Positions 24,299 through 32,635 of a DNA stretch of 38,894 nucleotides are shown in pieces. The stretch comes from an uncultured Eubacteriales bacterium (lineage in GTDB: Bacteria; Bacillota; Clostridia; Oscillospirales; Acutalibacteraceae): positions 1-38,894 of the forward strand of contig ONFJ01000013.1 in assembly GCA_900317085.1 (NCBI GenBank). The letters run 5' to 3'. The notes beneath the pieces were generated by a model, which saw nothing but the letters and a program-made list of their open reading frames with translations, was not told the origin of the DNA and made no database searches. Each line of letters begins with the position of its first letter. The stretch's first letter is position 1. A program made the position numbers and the translations under genes.

Positions 24299-25177
24299 AT
24301 GGTCCTGAAGGCAGCCGCGAAAATCAACCTCATGTTAGATATCCTGGGGCAGACCGAAGACGGGTACCATACCCTCTTTATGATCATGCAGTCTGTCGGA
24401 GTCTACGACACCGTCACTCTGACCGAGACCGGGAAGCCCGGGACCATCACCCTTTCCTGCTCGAACGAGCTGCTCCCCTCCGATGAGACCAACATCGGCT
24501 GGAAAGCCGCCGACCGCTTCTTCAAAGCCACCGGCGTCAAAAACCCCGGCATCCATATCGACATCGAAAAGCATATCCCCTTCGCGGCAGGTCTTGCCGG
24601 CGGAAGTGCCGATGCCGCGGCCGTCTTTGTCGGTCTCAACGCGCTGACCGGCGCCGGGCTCTCCGAACGGGAGCTGTGCCAGATCGCCGTCAAAGTCGGC
24701 GCCGACGTGCCCTTCTGCATCCAGGGCGGCACCATGGTCGCCATGGACATCGGCGAAGTGCTGGCTCCGCTGCCGGACATCCGAAACGACTGGTACGTCC
24801 TCGTCAAACCGGACCAGGACGTCTCCACCAAAGAGGCCTATGCCGCGTTCGACTCGGCCGACTATGTCCGCCACCTCGACACGACCGCCATGCTGCGGGC
24901 CGCCGCGGCGCAGGACACCGACAAGGTGTACTCTCTGGTCTCTAACGTCTTTGAACAGTTCATCTATGTCGCCGGCCGCGTGGACATCAAGGCCATCATG
25001 CGCGATAACGGGTCCATCGCCCACTGCATGAGCGGAAGCGGTCCCACCATCTACGGCGTCTTTGAAACTCAGAAACAGGCAAACACCTGCGCAGAAGCTC
25101 TTCTGGCCGCGGGTTACAAGAATACCTATGTATGCCAGCCCGTCAAACAGGGCGTGACCATCGTGGAAGGAGTGTGA
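24299..25177 (+). CDS. ispE: 4-diphosphocytidyl-2-C-methyl-D-erythritol kinase
   Basis: IspE phosphorylates the 2-hydroxyl of CDP-ME in the MEP route to isoprenoids. This 292-residue GHMP kinase has the opening AAAKINLMLDILGQTEDGYH, the ATP-binding GLAGGSADAAAVFVGLN, and the C-terminal MSGSGPTIYGVF motif. The start at 24299 has GGAAAGGAGG eight bases upstream. The in-frame ATG at 24269 has no such site. Length fits the family. The surface-protein gene follows four bases after the stop, so expression of the two is coupled. Confidence 0.96.
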   Translation: MVLKAAAKINLMLDILGQTEDGYHTLFMIMQSVGVYDTVTLTETGKPGTITLSCSNELLPSDETNIGWKAADRFFKATGVKNPGIHIDIEKHIPFAAGLAGGSADAAAVFVGLNALTGAGLSERELCQIAVKVGADVPFCIQGGTMVAMDIGEVLAPLPDIRNDWYVLVKPDQDVSTKEAYAAFDSADYVRHLDTTAMLRAAAAQDTDKVYSLVSNVFEQFIYVAGRVDIKAIMRDNGSIAHCMSGSGPTIYGVFETQKQANTCAEALLAAGYKNTYVCQPVKQGVTIVEGV

Positions 25178-25181
25178 GCTC

Positions 25182-26066
25182 ATGAAGAAATTCCTTTCCC
25201 TTCTGGTTGCGGTTATGATGATGCTCGCATGCGCCGTCCCGGTTTTCGCCGAAGACGGTGACGACGACACTCCTTCCGTCGTGCGCATCCCGGAAGGTAC
25301 CAAAGTCGTCACCAGCAGTACGCTGGACGACGGCGTCATCGAACGCCTGAGGGTCAAGACCATCTACGTGCCGTCATCGGTCACCACCATCAAAGAAGGC
25401 GCACTGACCGGCTACGCCAACGTCACGAACGTTTACGTGGAGAACTCGAAGGACAACATCACCATCGAGAGCGGCGCGCTGCCCACCGGCACGAACGTCG
25501 TCTATACCGAAAAGCCGGCTCCGCCGCCCAGCACGACGACCACCACAACGAAGAAGGACGAAGAGTCCACGACAAAGAAGGACGAGGAGTCTACGACGAA
25601 GAAAGACGAAGAGTCCACGACCAAAAAGACCACCACGACCAAAAAGGGCGAGACCACCAAAAAGACCACGAAGAAGACCACGAAGAAAACGGTCTCCTCC
25701 TCGGCCACCACGTCTGACCCGAAGAACCGTACCACGGTCCAGCACCGGACCCTGACCATCAAGAGCACCAAAGCGAAGAAGACGACGGTCAAAGGTCCCC
25801 TCATCCCCGAAGTGGAAGTCGATCCCGACAGCATCGAGGAGCAGCCGGACCCCACTATGGAAGCGGATACCACCACCGTCACCTTTGCCGGTGAGGCCAT
25901 CACCGACAAGGAGGGCACCATCATCGGGTTCGAAGACCCGCAGGAAAGCCGCTCCGACGCGGACCGCGCTGCCCGCCGGGCGAAAGTCATCACCGCCGCG
26001 GCCGTCGGTGTCGTCGGCCTGACCTCTGCCGCTTTCGTGTACCTGAAGCTCCGCAGACGTCCGTAA
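25182..26066 (+). CDS. Secreted/membrane-anchored Thr-Lys-rich surface protein with KKDEESTT repeats
   Basis: This 294-residue protein begins with a signal peptide (MKKFLSLLVAVMMMLACAVPVFA). A short beta-rich domain (about 28-110) resembles a BspA-type leucine-rich repeat fragment (IYVPSSVTTIKEGALTG). It is followed by PPPSTTTTTT, three KKDEESTT units and KTTKKTTKKT-type low complexity. A C-terminal hydrophobic helix (VITAAAVGVVGLTSAAFVYL) and LRRRP form a membrane anchor. There is no sortase motif. Thr/Lys-rich stalks of this kind are common in gut Ruminococcaceae. Function is unknown; adhesion or wall display is plausible. It is coupled to ispE, which is an unexpected partner. Confidence 0.8.
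   Translation: MKKFLSLLVAVMMMLACAVPVFAEDGDDDTPSVVRIPEGTKVVTSSTLDDGVIERLRVKTIYVPSSVTTIKEGALTGYANVTNVYVENSKDNITIESGALPTGTNVVYTEKPAPPPSTTTTTTKKDEESTTKKDEESTTKKDEESTTKKTTTTKKGETTKKTTKKTTKKTVSSSATTSDPKNRTTVQHRTLTIKSTKAKKTTVKGPLIPEVEVDPDSIEEQPDPTMEADTTTVTFAGEAITDKEGTIIGFEDPQESRSDADRAARRAKVITAAAVGVVGLTSAAFVYLKLRRRP
25551..25622 (+). repeat. Three tandem 24-bp units encoding KKDEESTT
   Basis: Units at 25551-25574, 25575-25598 and 25599-25622 differ at a few, mostly third-codon, positions. The synonymous drift implies selection on the protein repeat. Unit number could vary between strains. Confidence 0.9.
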
Positions 26067-26079
26067 CATCAACGATAGC

Positions 26080-26116
26080 AAGGCTCCGTATTTCATCAAT
26101 GCGGAGCCTTTGTTTT
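26080..26116 (+). terminator. Intrinsic terminator after the surface-protein gene
   Basis: AAGGCTCCG (26080-26088) pairs with CGGAGCCTT (26102-26110), followed by TGTTTTG. Confidence 0.8.
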
Positions 26117-26154
26117 GTAAAGACTTTTGACCTATTAGAATGATAGGCTTTCTA

Positions 26155-26183
26155 TTGCATTCGCCATCCCGTTCCAGTAGAAT
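26155..26183 (+). promoter_or_regulatory. Promoter of the metF-metH operon
   Basis: TTGCAT (26155-26160) and TAGAAT (26178-26183) are 17 bases apart. The leader to the metF ATG is only about 35 bases, too short for a SAM or B12 riboswitch. Confidence 0.7.
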
Positions 26184-26224
26184 AGACCAAATACCTGTAG
26201 CAAATCGCGAAAGAGAGGTCTATT

Positions 26225-27103
26225 ATGAAAATACAGGAGCTTTTTGAGGAAGGGAACCCGAACAACCCCGGACGGGCAGTCCTTTCCTTCGAAGTGTTCC
26301 CGCCGAAACGGGACCTGCCCATCGAGTCCGTCTACGGACAGCTGAGTTCCCTTTGTGCCCTGAAGCCCGACTTCATCAGCGTCACCTACGGCGCCGGGGG
26401 AAAGGGCAATGACAACCGCACCGCGGAGATCGCCGCGCGCATCAAACACAACTACGGCATCGAGTCCGTCGCCCATCTCACCTGTGTGTCCAACACGAAA
26501 GAGGACGTCGACCGCATCGCGGAGGAACTCCGGATCAACAACATCGAGAACATCCTCGCGCTCCGGGGCGACCTTCCGGAAGGGGTCGAGCGGGCCGAAG
26601 ACTTTGCCCACGCCAGCGACCTCACCGCATACCTTGCCGCGAAAGGCGGCTTCGACCTCGCCGGCGCCTGCTACCCGGAGACCCATCCGGAAGCGGCGAA
26701 TGAGATCGACGACATCCGAAACCTGAAACAGAAGGTGGACGCCGGTGCGAGCCACCTCGTCACACAACTTTTCTTCGACAATGAGATCTTCTACCGGTTC
26801 CGGGACAAAGCGGTCCTGGCCGGTATCGAAGTACCCATCGAAGCCGGCATCATGCCGGTCATACGTAAATCACAGATCGAGCGGATGGTCACCCTGTGCG
26901 GCGCCAGCCTGCCGGCACCCTTCGTCCGGGTCATGAACCGGTACGGAGACGACCCGGAGCAGATGCGGGATGCCGGCATCGCGTATGCCATCCAGCAGAT
27001 CATCGACCTTCTGGCGGCAGGGGTCGACGGCATCCATCTCTACACGATGAACGACCCGTACGTCGCCACACAGATCACGGAGGCAGTCAGGGGGCTGTTA
27101 TGA
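26225..27103 (+). CDS. metF: 5,10-methylenetetrahydrofolate reductase
   Basis: MetF reduces methylene-THF to methyl-THF, the methyl donor for methionine synthesis. The 292-residue TIM-barrel flavoprotein has the opening LSFEVFPPKRD, the substrate motif SVTYGAGGKGNDNRT, ALRGDLP and the FAD-binding region HLVTQLFFDNEIFYRF. Length matches the family. Its stop overlaps the start of the reactivation-domain gene (ATGA at 27100-27103). Together with the next two genes it forms a complete methyl-transfer module. Confidence 0.96.
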   Translation: MKIQELFEEGNPNNPGRAVLSFEVFPPKRDLPIESVYGQLSSLCALKPDFISVTYGAGGKGNDNRTAEIAARIKHNYGIESVAHLTCVSNTKEDVDRIAEELRINNIENILALRGDLPEGVERAEDFAHASDLTAYLAAKGGFDLAGACYPETHPEAANEIDDIRNLKQKVDAGASHLVTQLFFDNEIFYRFRDKAVLAGIEVPIEAGIMPVIRKSQIERMVTLCGASLPAPFVRVMNRYGDDPEQMRDAGIAYAIQQIIDLLAAGVDGIHLYTMNDPYVATQITEAVRGLL

Positions 27104-27744
27104 TTCGACTTGAGGCGCTGGACCGTGCCGAAGCCGTCCGTTACCTGGGCGATGCACGGGTGCAGATGAACTCCGCCATGGAGCACCTCCTCGACGAGTG
27201 CGAGGAGCAGGTGCTGCGCGTGGCGGAGCCGAAATTCCTCTACAAAGTCAAAGACCTTCCCTGTCCGGGACTCATGGCCGGGAACGACATTGCAGAGCAC
27301 CTCGCCGGGTGCTCCAAAGCCGTCCTGCTCGCCGCCACCCTTGGCACCGGCATCGACCGCATGCTCCGGGTGGAGCAGGTGAAGGACATGTCCCGGGCGG
27401 TCGTCCTGGACGCCCTCGCCAGCGTGGCCATCGAACAGGTCTGCCGACAGTTCGACGAGTTCCTGCAGGGCGAGTTCCCGGACCTCTTCCAGACCTTCCG
27501 GTTCAGCCCCGGGTACGGCGATTATCCCATCGCCCTTCAGAAATACTTTCTGACCGAACTCGACGCGCCGAAAAAGATCGGCCTCACCACCAACGACAAC
27601 TTCCTGCTCGTCCCGACGAAATCCGTGACCGCGGTCACGGGCCTCTCGGAGACGGAGCTCCCGAAACGCAAACGGGGCTGTGCCTCCTGCAACCTGCGGG
27701 GCAGCTGCAATTACAGACAACGAGGTGACCACTGTGGATTTTAA
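27100..27744 (+). CDS. Stand-alone methionine synthase reactivation-domain protein
   Basis: This 214-residue protein resembles the C-terminal SAM-dependent reactivation domain of MetH (Met_synt_B12 family). That domain rescues the enzyme when cob(II)alamin forms. FSPGYGDYPIALQK is close to the RxxPGYGxxP core of the domain. In many anaerobes and in Thermotoga (TM0269) the domain is a separate protein. The C-terminus is Cys-rich (RGCASCNLRGSCNY), which could bind a metal or Fe-S cluster. The gene starts within the metF stop and its end overlaps metH by 11 bases. Two overlaps tie the three genes together. Confidence 0.88.
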   Translation: MIRLEALDRAEAVRYLGDARVQMNSAMEHLLDECEEQVLRVAEPKFLYKVKDLPCPGLMAGNDIAEHLAGCSKAVLLAATLGTGIDRMLRVEQVKDMSRAVVLDALASVAIEQVCRQFDEFLQGEFPDLFQTFRFSPGYGDYPIALQKYFLTELDAPKKIGLTTNDNFLLVPTKSVTAVTGLSETELPKRKRGCASCNLRGSCNYRQRGDHCGF

Positions 27745-30184
27745 AACGCTCCTGAACGAACGGGAATTCCTGTTCCTCGACGGTGCCACCGGCACGCTTA
27801 TCCAGAAGAGCGGTGTCTCCTATGACCATAACCCGGAGACGCTCAACATGACGCATCCGGACCTCATCACGTCCTTCCACAGAGCCTATATCGACGCAGG
27901 CTCCGACCTCGTCTACGCCAATACCTTCGGCGCCAACTCCTATAAACTCGAAGGCTGCGGCTACACGACCGACGCCATCATCAAAGCGGCGCTCCAAAAC
28001 GCGAAGGCCGCGACCGAGGGCACCGAGGTCCTCGTCGCCCTCGATGTCGGCCCCATCGGCCAGCTCCTCGAACCGGCCGGCGCCCTCTCCTTCGAAGACG
28101 CCTATGACCTCTTCGCGGAGGAGATGGACGCGGCAGATGAGGCCGATGTCATCGTCATCGAGACCATGACGGACCTCTACGAGGCCAAGGCGGCGGTGCT
28201 GGCCGCCCGGGAACACGCGCCCGGAAAGCCGATCCTCGTCACCATGACCTTCGAGACCACGGGGCGCACCTTCGCGGGCGTCTCCGCCGAAGCGGCCGCG
28301 CTCACGCTCTCCGGCCTCGGCGTCAGCGCACTCGGTGTCAACTGCTCCCTCGGTCCGAAGGACCTCGAGCCGGTCATCGAGCGGATGTCCCACTATACCG
28401 ACCTGCCCCTCATCTTCAAACCGAACGCCGGCCTCCCGGACCCGAACAGCAGTGAATACGACATCGTGCCGCAGGAGTTCGCCGACGCCGTGCGAAGCAT
28501 CACGAAGCACGGCCTCAAACTGGTCGGCGGATGCTGCGGCACCACGCCGGAGTACATCGCCTGCATGAAAAAGGCCCTGGCAGACGTCTCCTATACGCCT
28601 CAAACGAAAGAGGAGGGCCCGGTCGTCTGCAGTGCCAGCACCATCGTGCACATCAACGGTCCGCGGATCATCGGCGAGCGCATCAACCCCACCGGCAAGA
28701 AGCTGTTCAAGAAAGCATTACAGGAAAACAACATCGACTACATCCTGAACCAGGCCCTGAGCCAGGTGGAGGCCGGCGCCGAGATCCTCGACGTCAATGT
28801 AGGCCTCCCGGAGATCGATGAAAAAGAGATGATGGTCAAAGTGCTGAAGGCCATCCAGGGCGTGTGCGACGCGCCGCTGCAGGTGGACAGCACGAAACCG
28901 GACGTCCTCGAGGCAGCGCTGCGCGCCTACAACGGCCGTCCCATCGTCAACTCCGTCAACGGGGAAGAGAAGAGCCTGTCGACGGTCCTGCCCCTCGTCA
29001 AGAAGTACGGCGCCACCGTCGTCGGCCTGACCCTCGACGAGAACGGTATCCCCAAGACCGCGGAGGAGCGGTTCCAGATCGCGAAGCGGATCGTGGAGCG
29101 GGCGGAAGCCCTCGGCATCCCCCGGGAAGACGTCTTCATCGACTGCCTGACCCTGACGGTCTCCGCCGAGCAGGCCGCCTGTAAGGAGACCCTCGAAGGC
29201 CTCCACCGGGTGAAGACCGAACTGGGCTGCAAAATGGCCCTCGGCGTCTCTAACATCTCCTTCGGCCTGCCCTACCGGGAACTGGTCAACAGCACGTTCC
29301 TGACGATGGCTCTCGAAGAAGGGCTGGATCTTCCCATCATCAACCCCAACGTGGACTCCATGACCGGCGCGGTCCGGGCGTTCCGGGTCCTGCGGGGCAT
29401 CGATGAGAACTCCCTCGACTACATCAGTTCCTATCAGAACTACACGCCGCCCGCCGCCGGGGGCGCGGCTCCTGCCGCTCCCGCGTCCGGCACACCGGCC
29501 TCGAATGCCCCGACGGACACGGCAGAGACCGCCGGCGCGTCGCCTCTGCAGAACGCGGTCCTGAAAGGCCTCAAGACCGAAGGCGCGAACGCGACCAAGA
29601 CGATGCTCGAGTCGAAAGACCCTCTGTCCATCGTCAACGAAGAGCTCATCCCGGCCCTCGACAAGGTGGGCGCGGATTTCGAAGCGGGGAAGATCTTCCT
29701 GCCGCAGCTCATCCAGAGCGCCAACGCGGCCCAGGAGTGCTTCACCGTCATCAAGGAGGAGATCGCCCGCACCGGCTCCGGCAGTGTCAGCAAGGGCAAG
29801 GTCATCCTCGCCACCGTCAAGGGCGACATCCATGACATCGGTAAGAACATCGTCAAGGTCCTCCTCGACAACTACGGCTACACGGTCATCGACCTCGGCA
29901 GAGACGTCGACCCGAAGCTCATCGTGGAGACGGCCCTTAAAGAGGACATCGAGGCGGTCGGCCTCTCGGCGCTGATGACGACGACCCTCTCCAGCATGGA
30001 GGAGACCATCGCCCTGCTCCGGAAGGAGCCGGCCCTGCAGAACGCCGACGGCACCAGCAAGGTCAACGTCATGGTCGGCGGCGCGGTCGTCACACCGGAC
30101 TACGCTGAACGCATCGGCGCGGACTTCTACTGCCGGGACGCGAAAGCCACGGTGGACGCCTGCAAGTCCGTCTTCAAAAACTGA
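27734..30184 (+). CDS. metH: Cobalamin-dependent methionine synthase, without reactivation domain
   Basis: MetH transfers a methyl group from methyl-THF to homocysteine through cobalamin. The 816-residue protein has a homocysteine domain (1-290) with zinc ligands C204 (GVNCS) and C267-C268 (GGCCGTT). A pterin-binding domain (about 310-560, INPTGKKLF, DVNVGLPEID) comes next. An Ala/Pro linker covers about 575-600. The B12 cap and Rossmann domains follow, with the cobalt-ligand motif D698-x-H700-x-x-G703 (DIHDIG). The start GTG at 27734 has GAGGTGA just upstream. The missing reactivation domain is supplied by the preceding gene. Confidence 0.95.
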   Translation: MDFKTLLNEREFLFLDGATGTLIQKSGVSYDHNPETLNMTHPDLITSFHRAYIDAGSDLVYANTFGANSYKLEGCGYTTDAIIKAALQNAKAATEGTEVLVALDVGPIGQLLEPAGALSFEDAYDLFAEEMDAADEADVIVIETMTDLYEAKAAVLAAREHAPGKPILVTMTFETTGRTFAGVSAEAAALTLSGLGVSALGVNCSLGPKDLEPVIERMSHYTDLPLIFKPNAGLPDPNSSEYDIVPQEFADAVRSITKHGLKLVGGCCGTTPEYIACMKKALADVSYTPQTKEEGPVVCSASTIVHINGPRIIGERINPTGKKLFKKALQENNIDYILNQALSQVEAGAEILDVNVGLPEIDEKEMMVKVLKAIQGVCDAPLQVDSTKPDVLEAALRAYNGRPIVNSVNGEEKSLSTVLPLVKKYGATVVGLTLDENGIPKTAEERFQIAKRIVERAEALGIPREDVFIDCLTLTVSAEQAACKETLEGLHRVKTELGCKMALGVSNISFGLPYRELVNSTFLTMALEEGLDLPIINPNVDSMTGAVRAFRVLRGIDENSLDYISSYQNYTPPAAGGAAPAAPASGTPASNAPTDTAETAGASPLQNAVLKGLKTEGANATKTMLESKDPLSIVNEELIPALDKVGADFEAGKIFLPQLIQSANAAQECFTVIKEEIARTGSGSVSKGKVILATVKGDIHDIGKNIVKVLLDNYGYTVIDLGRDVDPKLIVETALKEDIEAVGLSALMTTTLSSMEETIALLRKEPALQNADGTSKVNVMVGGAVVTPDYAERIGADFYCRDAKATVDACKSVFKN

Positions 30185-30204
30185 TACCATCCAAAACGAA
30201 TGAG

Positions 30205-30241
30205 GAGTGCGAGCCCCTTCCGGGACCCGCACTCTTTTTTT
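30205..30241 (+). terminator. Intrinsic terminator after metH
   Basis: GAGTGCG (30205-30211) pairs with CGCACTC (30228-30234), enclosing a further GC-rich stem, and a seven-base T run follows. Confidence 0.9.
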
Positions 30242-30269
30242 GAACCCTTGTCAAAAAACGGGGCAGGGA

Positions 30270-30304
30270 TTAAACTTGACTTAAAGTTTATCCATTAAAG
30301 TTTA
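30270..30304 (+). promoter_or_regulatory. Direct repeats upstream of the second two-component system
   Basis: TTAAACTTGA (30270), TTAAAGTTTA (30281) and TTAAAGTTTA (30295) lie in tandem, with steps of 11 and 14 bases. TTGACT at 30276 may be a -35. Direct repeats of about one helical turn are typical sites for OmpR-family regulators, so autoregulation is likely. Confidence 0.55.
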
Positions 30305-30347
30305 GAAGACATACATCGCCAACACCGTTTGGCTACAGGAGGATTTC

Positions 30348-31022
30348 ATGAGATTACTGCTTGCAGAAGATGAGAAGATGCTGTCTGACGCCCTCGTCAC
30401 CATGCTGACCCACAACAACTACTCTGTCGATGCCGTTTACAACGGCCAGGACGCCCTCGACTACCTCGAGACCGGGGACTACGACGGGGCCATCCTCGAC
30501 ATCATGATGCCGAAGATGGACGGCCTCACCGTGCTGCGGAAGATCCGCGAAGAAGGCCTCACGCTGCCGGTCATCATGCTGACGGCAAAGTCGGAAGTGG
30601 ACGACCGGGTCGAAGGCCTCGACGCCGGTGCGGACGACTATCTCACGAAACCCTTCGCCATCAAGGAGCTGCTGGCGCGCATCCGGTCCATGACCCGCCG
30701 TCAGCCGGAACTCTCGGACTCCGTCCTGAAGTTCGGAAACCTGTCCCTCGACCGCTCCGACTACGAGCTGGCCGGTCCGGACGGGTCCACCAAACTCGCC
30801 AACAAAGAATTCCAGATCATGGAAATGCTCATGACGAACCCCGGACAGGTCATCTCGACCGAACGATTCCTCGAGAAGATCTGGGGCTATGACACCGACG
30901 CGGAAGTCAACGTCGTCTGGGTCTACATATCCACGCTTCGAAAGAAACTCGCGAGCCTCGGCACCTCGGTCCAGATCAAAGCGGCCAGAGGCGTCGGGTA
31001 CTCGCTGGAGGACAAAGCATGA
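30348..31022 (+). CDS. OmpR-family response regulator (second system)
   Basis: This 224-residue regulator has a receiver domain with LLAEDEKML, phosphoacceptor D51 in AILDIMMPKMDG, MLTAKSE and LTKPFAIKE. The winged-helix domain (about 125-222) has VISTERFLEKIWG and VVWVYISTLRKKL. It overlaps its kinase gene by ATGA (31019-31022). The genes after the kinase are a polyphosphate polymerase set, so it may control those, although a terminator lies between. The TTAAAGTT repeats before it are likely binding sites. Confidence 0.95.
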   Translation: MRLLLAEDEKMLSDALVTMLTHNNYSVDAVYNGQDALDYLETGDYDGAILDIMMPKMDGLTVLRKIREEGLTLPVIMLTAKSEVDDRVEGLDAGADDYLTKPFAIKELLARIRSMTRRQPELSDSVLKFGNLSLDRSDYELAGPDGSTKLANKEFQIMEMLMTNPGQVISTERFLEKIWGYDTDAEVNVVWVYISTLRKKLASLGTSVQIKAARGVGYSLEDKA

Positions 31023-32467
31023 TCGAACGGATCCGCAAACGGTTCATCCATGTGACGATCCTCTCCGTTCTGGTGGCACTGCTGCTCATCATGGGCACGT
31101 TCAACTTCGTGGCCTTTCGCAGTGTACAGACCAACGCCGACCTCATTCTCGACCTGATGGCGAACAACGGAGGCGATTTTCCGGACCGTATCCCGGATGA
31201 ATACAAGGGCATCATCGAGGGCTTCGGGCAGGCGGCAACGTTTGCCGACGAAAATGGCTTCAACAAAGACTTCGACGAAGACGATCCTGCCCCGCATTTC
31301 GACAATGAGGCGATCCAGAGAGAACGCCATTATACCTTCTCTCCGGTCACCGATGAGACCCCTTATGAGGCTCGCTACTTCAGTGTGGTCCTCGACGGGG
31401 AAGGCACCGCGCTGTCGGTCAATACCGGGCGCATCGCCTCGGTCAACGTGGAGGATGCCACCAAATACGCAAAAAGCCTGCAGCACATCGGGGTCACGGA
31501 AACGGGCTACCTCGGTGTTTACCGTTACCGGGTCCAGCCGCTGGAGAACGGGACCATGTACCTGTTCCTCGACTGCTCTTCGGACCTCTACAACTCGATC
31601 TATATGCTCATCGTGAGCCTGATGATCTCCGGAGCGGCGCTGCTCCTCATCTCCATGCTGGTCATCCTCTTCTCGAAGCGGGCCATCCGCCCCATCGAGG
31701 AGAGCTACGACAAGCAGCGCAAGTTCATCACGAACGCCGGCCACGAATTGAAGACGCCCCTCGCCATCATCGACTCCTGTACGGAAGTCCTCGAGATGAC
31801 CGAAGGGGAGAACAAGTGGACGGAAGGCATCCACGAACAGGTCGGCCGCCTCACCACGATGACCGCGGAACTCATCTCCATGGCCAAGATGGCGGAGAGC
31901 GACCTCGAGCTCAACAAACGGGACCTCGACCTCTCGGAACTCTGCCGGGAGACCCTGGAGCCCTTTGGCCTCATGGCGGAGGAACAGGGCCTCGGCTATG
32001 TCCTCGATATCACTCCGGGCATCCCGTTCTTCGGCAACGAACAGACTCTCAAACAGCTCTGCTCCATCCTTGCCGATAACGCGGTGAAGTACGCCGTGCC
32101 CGGCACCACCATCTACATGACCCTCAAGAAGAAGGGCCGCCGGCTCCACCTCTCGAGCGACAACGCGGCAGAGGGCGTCAAAAAGGGCAACCGGGGCGAA
32201 CTCTTCGAACGGTTCTACCGGGGCGACACGTCCCACAGTCAGGAGAAGAAAGGCTACGGCATCGGGCTCTCCATGGCGCAGACCATTACGGAACTGCACA
32301 ACGGCCGCATCTCGGCAATCAGCGAAGACGGTGAACGGCTCAAGATCATCGCGTCCTTCCCTGAACGGGGCGGCAGCGCGCGATCCATCCGCAAGGTCGC
32401 GAAACAGCAGGAAAAATACCATAAGAAAAACGCGAAAGAACAGGAAACGCGCATCGCAAAAGCCTGA
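31019..32467 (+). CDS. Membrane sensor histidine kinase (second system)
   Basis: This 482-residue kinase has a first membrane helix at about 12-33 (VTILSVLVALLLIMGTFNFV). An extracytoplasmic domain of about 160 residues follows, and the second helix is at about 198-222. The phosphorylated His is H242 in NAGHELKTPLAII. The ATPase domain has the N box LADNAVKYA, the F box LFERFYRGD and the G2 box GYGIGLSMAQ. The usual G1 DxGxG is replaced by a looser LSSDNAAEGV, as in several Firmicutes kinases of this group. The C-terminus is Lys/Arg/Gln-rich. It is translationally coupled to the regulator. Confidence 0.93.
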   Translation: MIERIRKRFIHVTILSVLVALLLIMGTFNFVAFRSVQTNADLILDLMANNGGDFPDRIPDEYKGIIEGFGQAATFADENGFNKDFDEDDPAPHFDNEAIQRERHYTFSPVTDETPYEARYFSVVLDGEGTALSVNTGRIASVNVEDATKYAKSLQHIGVTETGYLGVYRYRVQPLENGTMYLFLDCSSDLYNSIYMLIVSLMISGAALLLISMLVILFSKRAIRPIEESYDKQRKFITNAGHELKTPLAIIDSCTEVLEMTEGENKWTEGIHEQVGRLTTMTAELISMAKMAESDLELNKRDLDLSELCRETLEPFGLMAEEQGLGYVLDITPGIPFFGNEQTLKQLCSILADNAVKYAVPGTTIYMTLKKKGRRLHLSSDNAAEGVKKGNRGELFERFYRGDTSHSQEKKGYGIGLSMAQTITELHNGRISAISEDGERLKIIASFPERGGSARSIRKVAKQQEKYHKKNAKEQETRIAKA

Positions 32468-32488
32468 CAGACCGCAACAAACAGACGA

Positions 32489-32530
32489 CCCCAAACAGTA
32501 TCGTATTTCGATATTGTTTGGGGAATTTTT
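32489..32530 (+). terminator. Intrinsic terminator after the sensor kinase
   Basis: CCCCAAACAGTATCG (32489-32503) pairs with CGATATTGTTTGGGG (32509-32523), with one G-T wobble, then AATTTTT. It separates the two-component system from the polyphosphate genes. Confidence 0.9.
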
Positions 32531-32635
32531 ATGCCATAGGAAAACGATTTAAGTTTTTTTAACTAATTTCTGAAGTTCGTTTTAGGTAAACTGCCTAAAC
32601 TTATGCTTGTAAGGAAACAACAGGAGGACACAGAC

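Noticed and set aside
25551-25622. Possible CRISPR-like array
   Set aside because: The units are contiguous, in frame and coding (KKDEESTT), with no spacers.
26131-26147. CCTAT-N7-ATAGG inverted repeat upstream of metF
   Set aside because: Arms of five bases are too short to claim as an operator without comparison.
26067-26224. SAM or cobalamin riboswitch before metF
   Set aside because: Only a terminator, a promoter and a short leader are present; no S-box or B12-box pattern.
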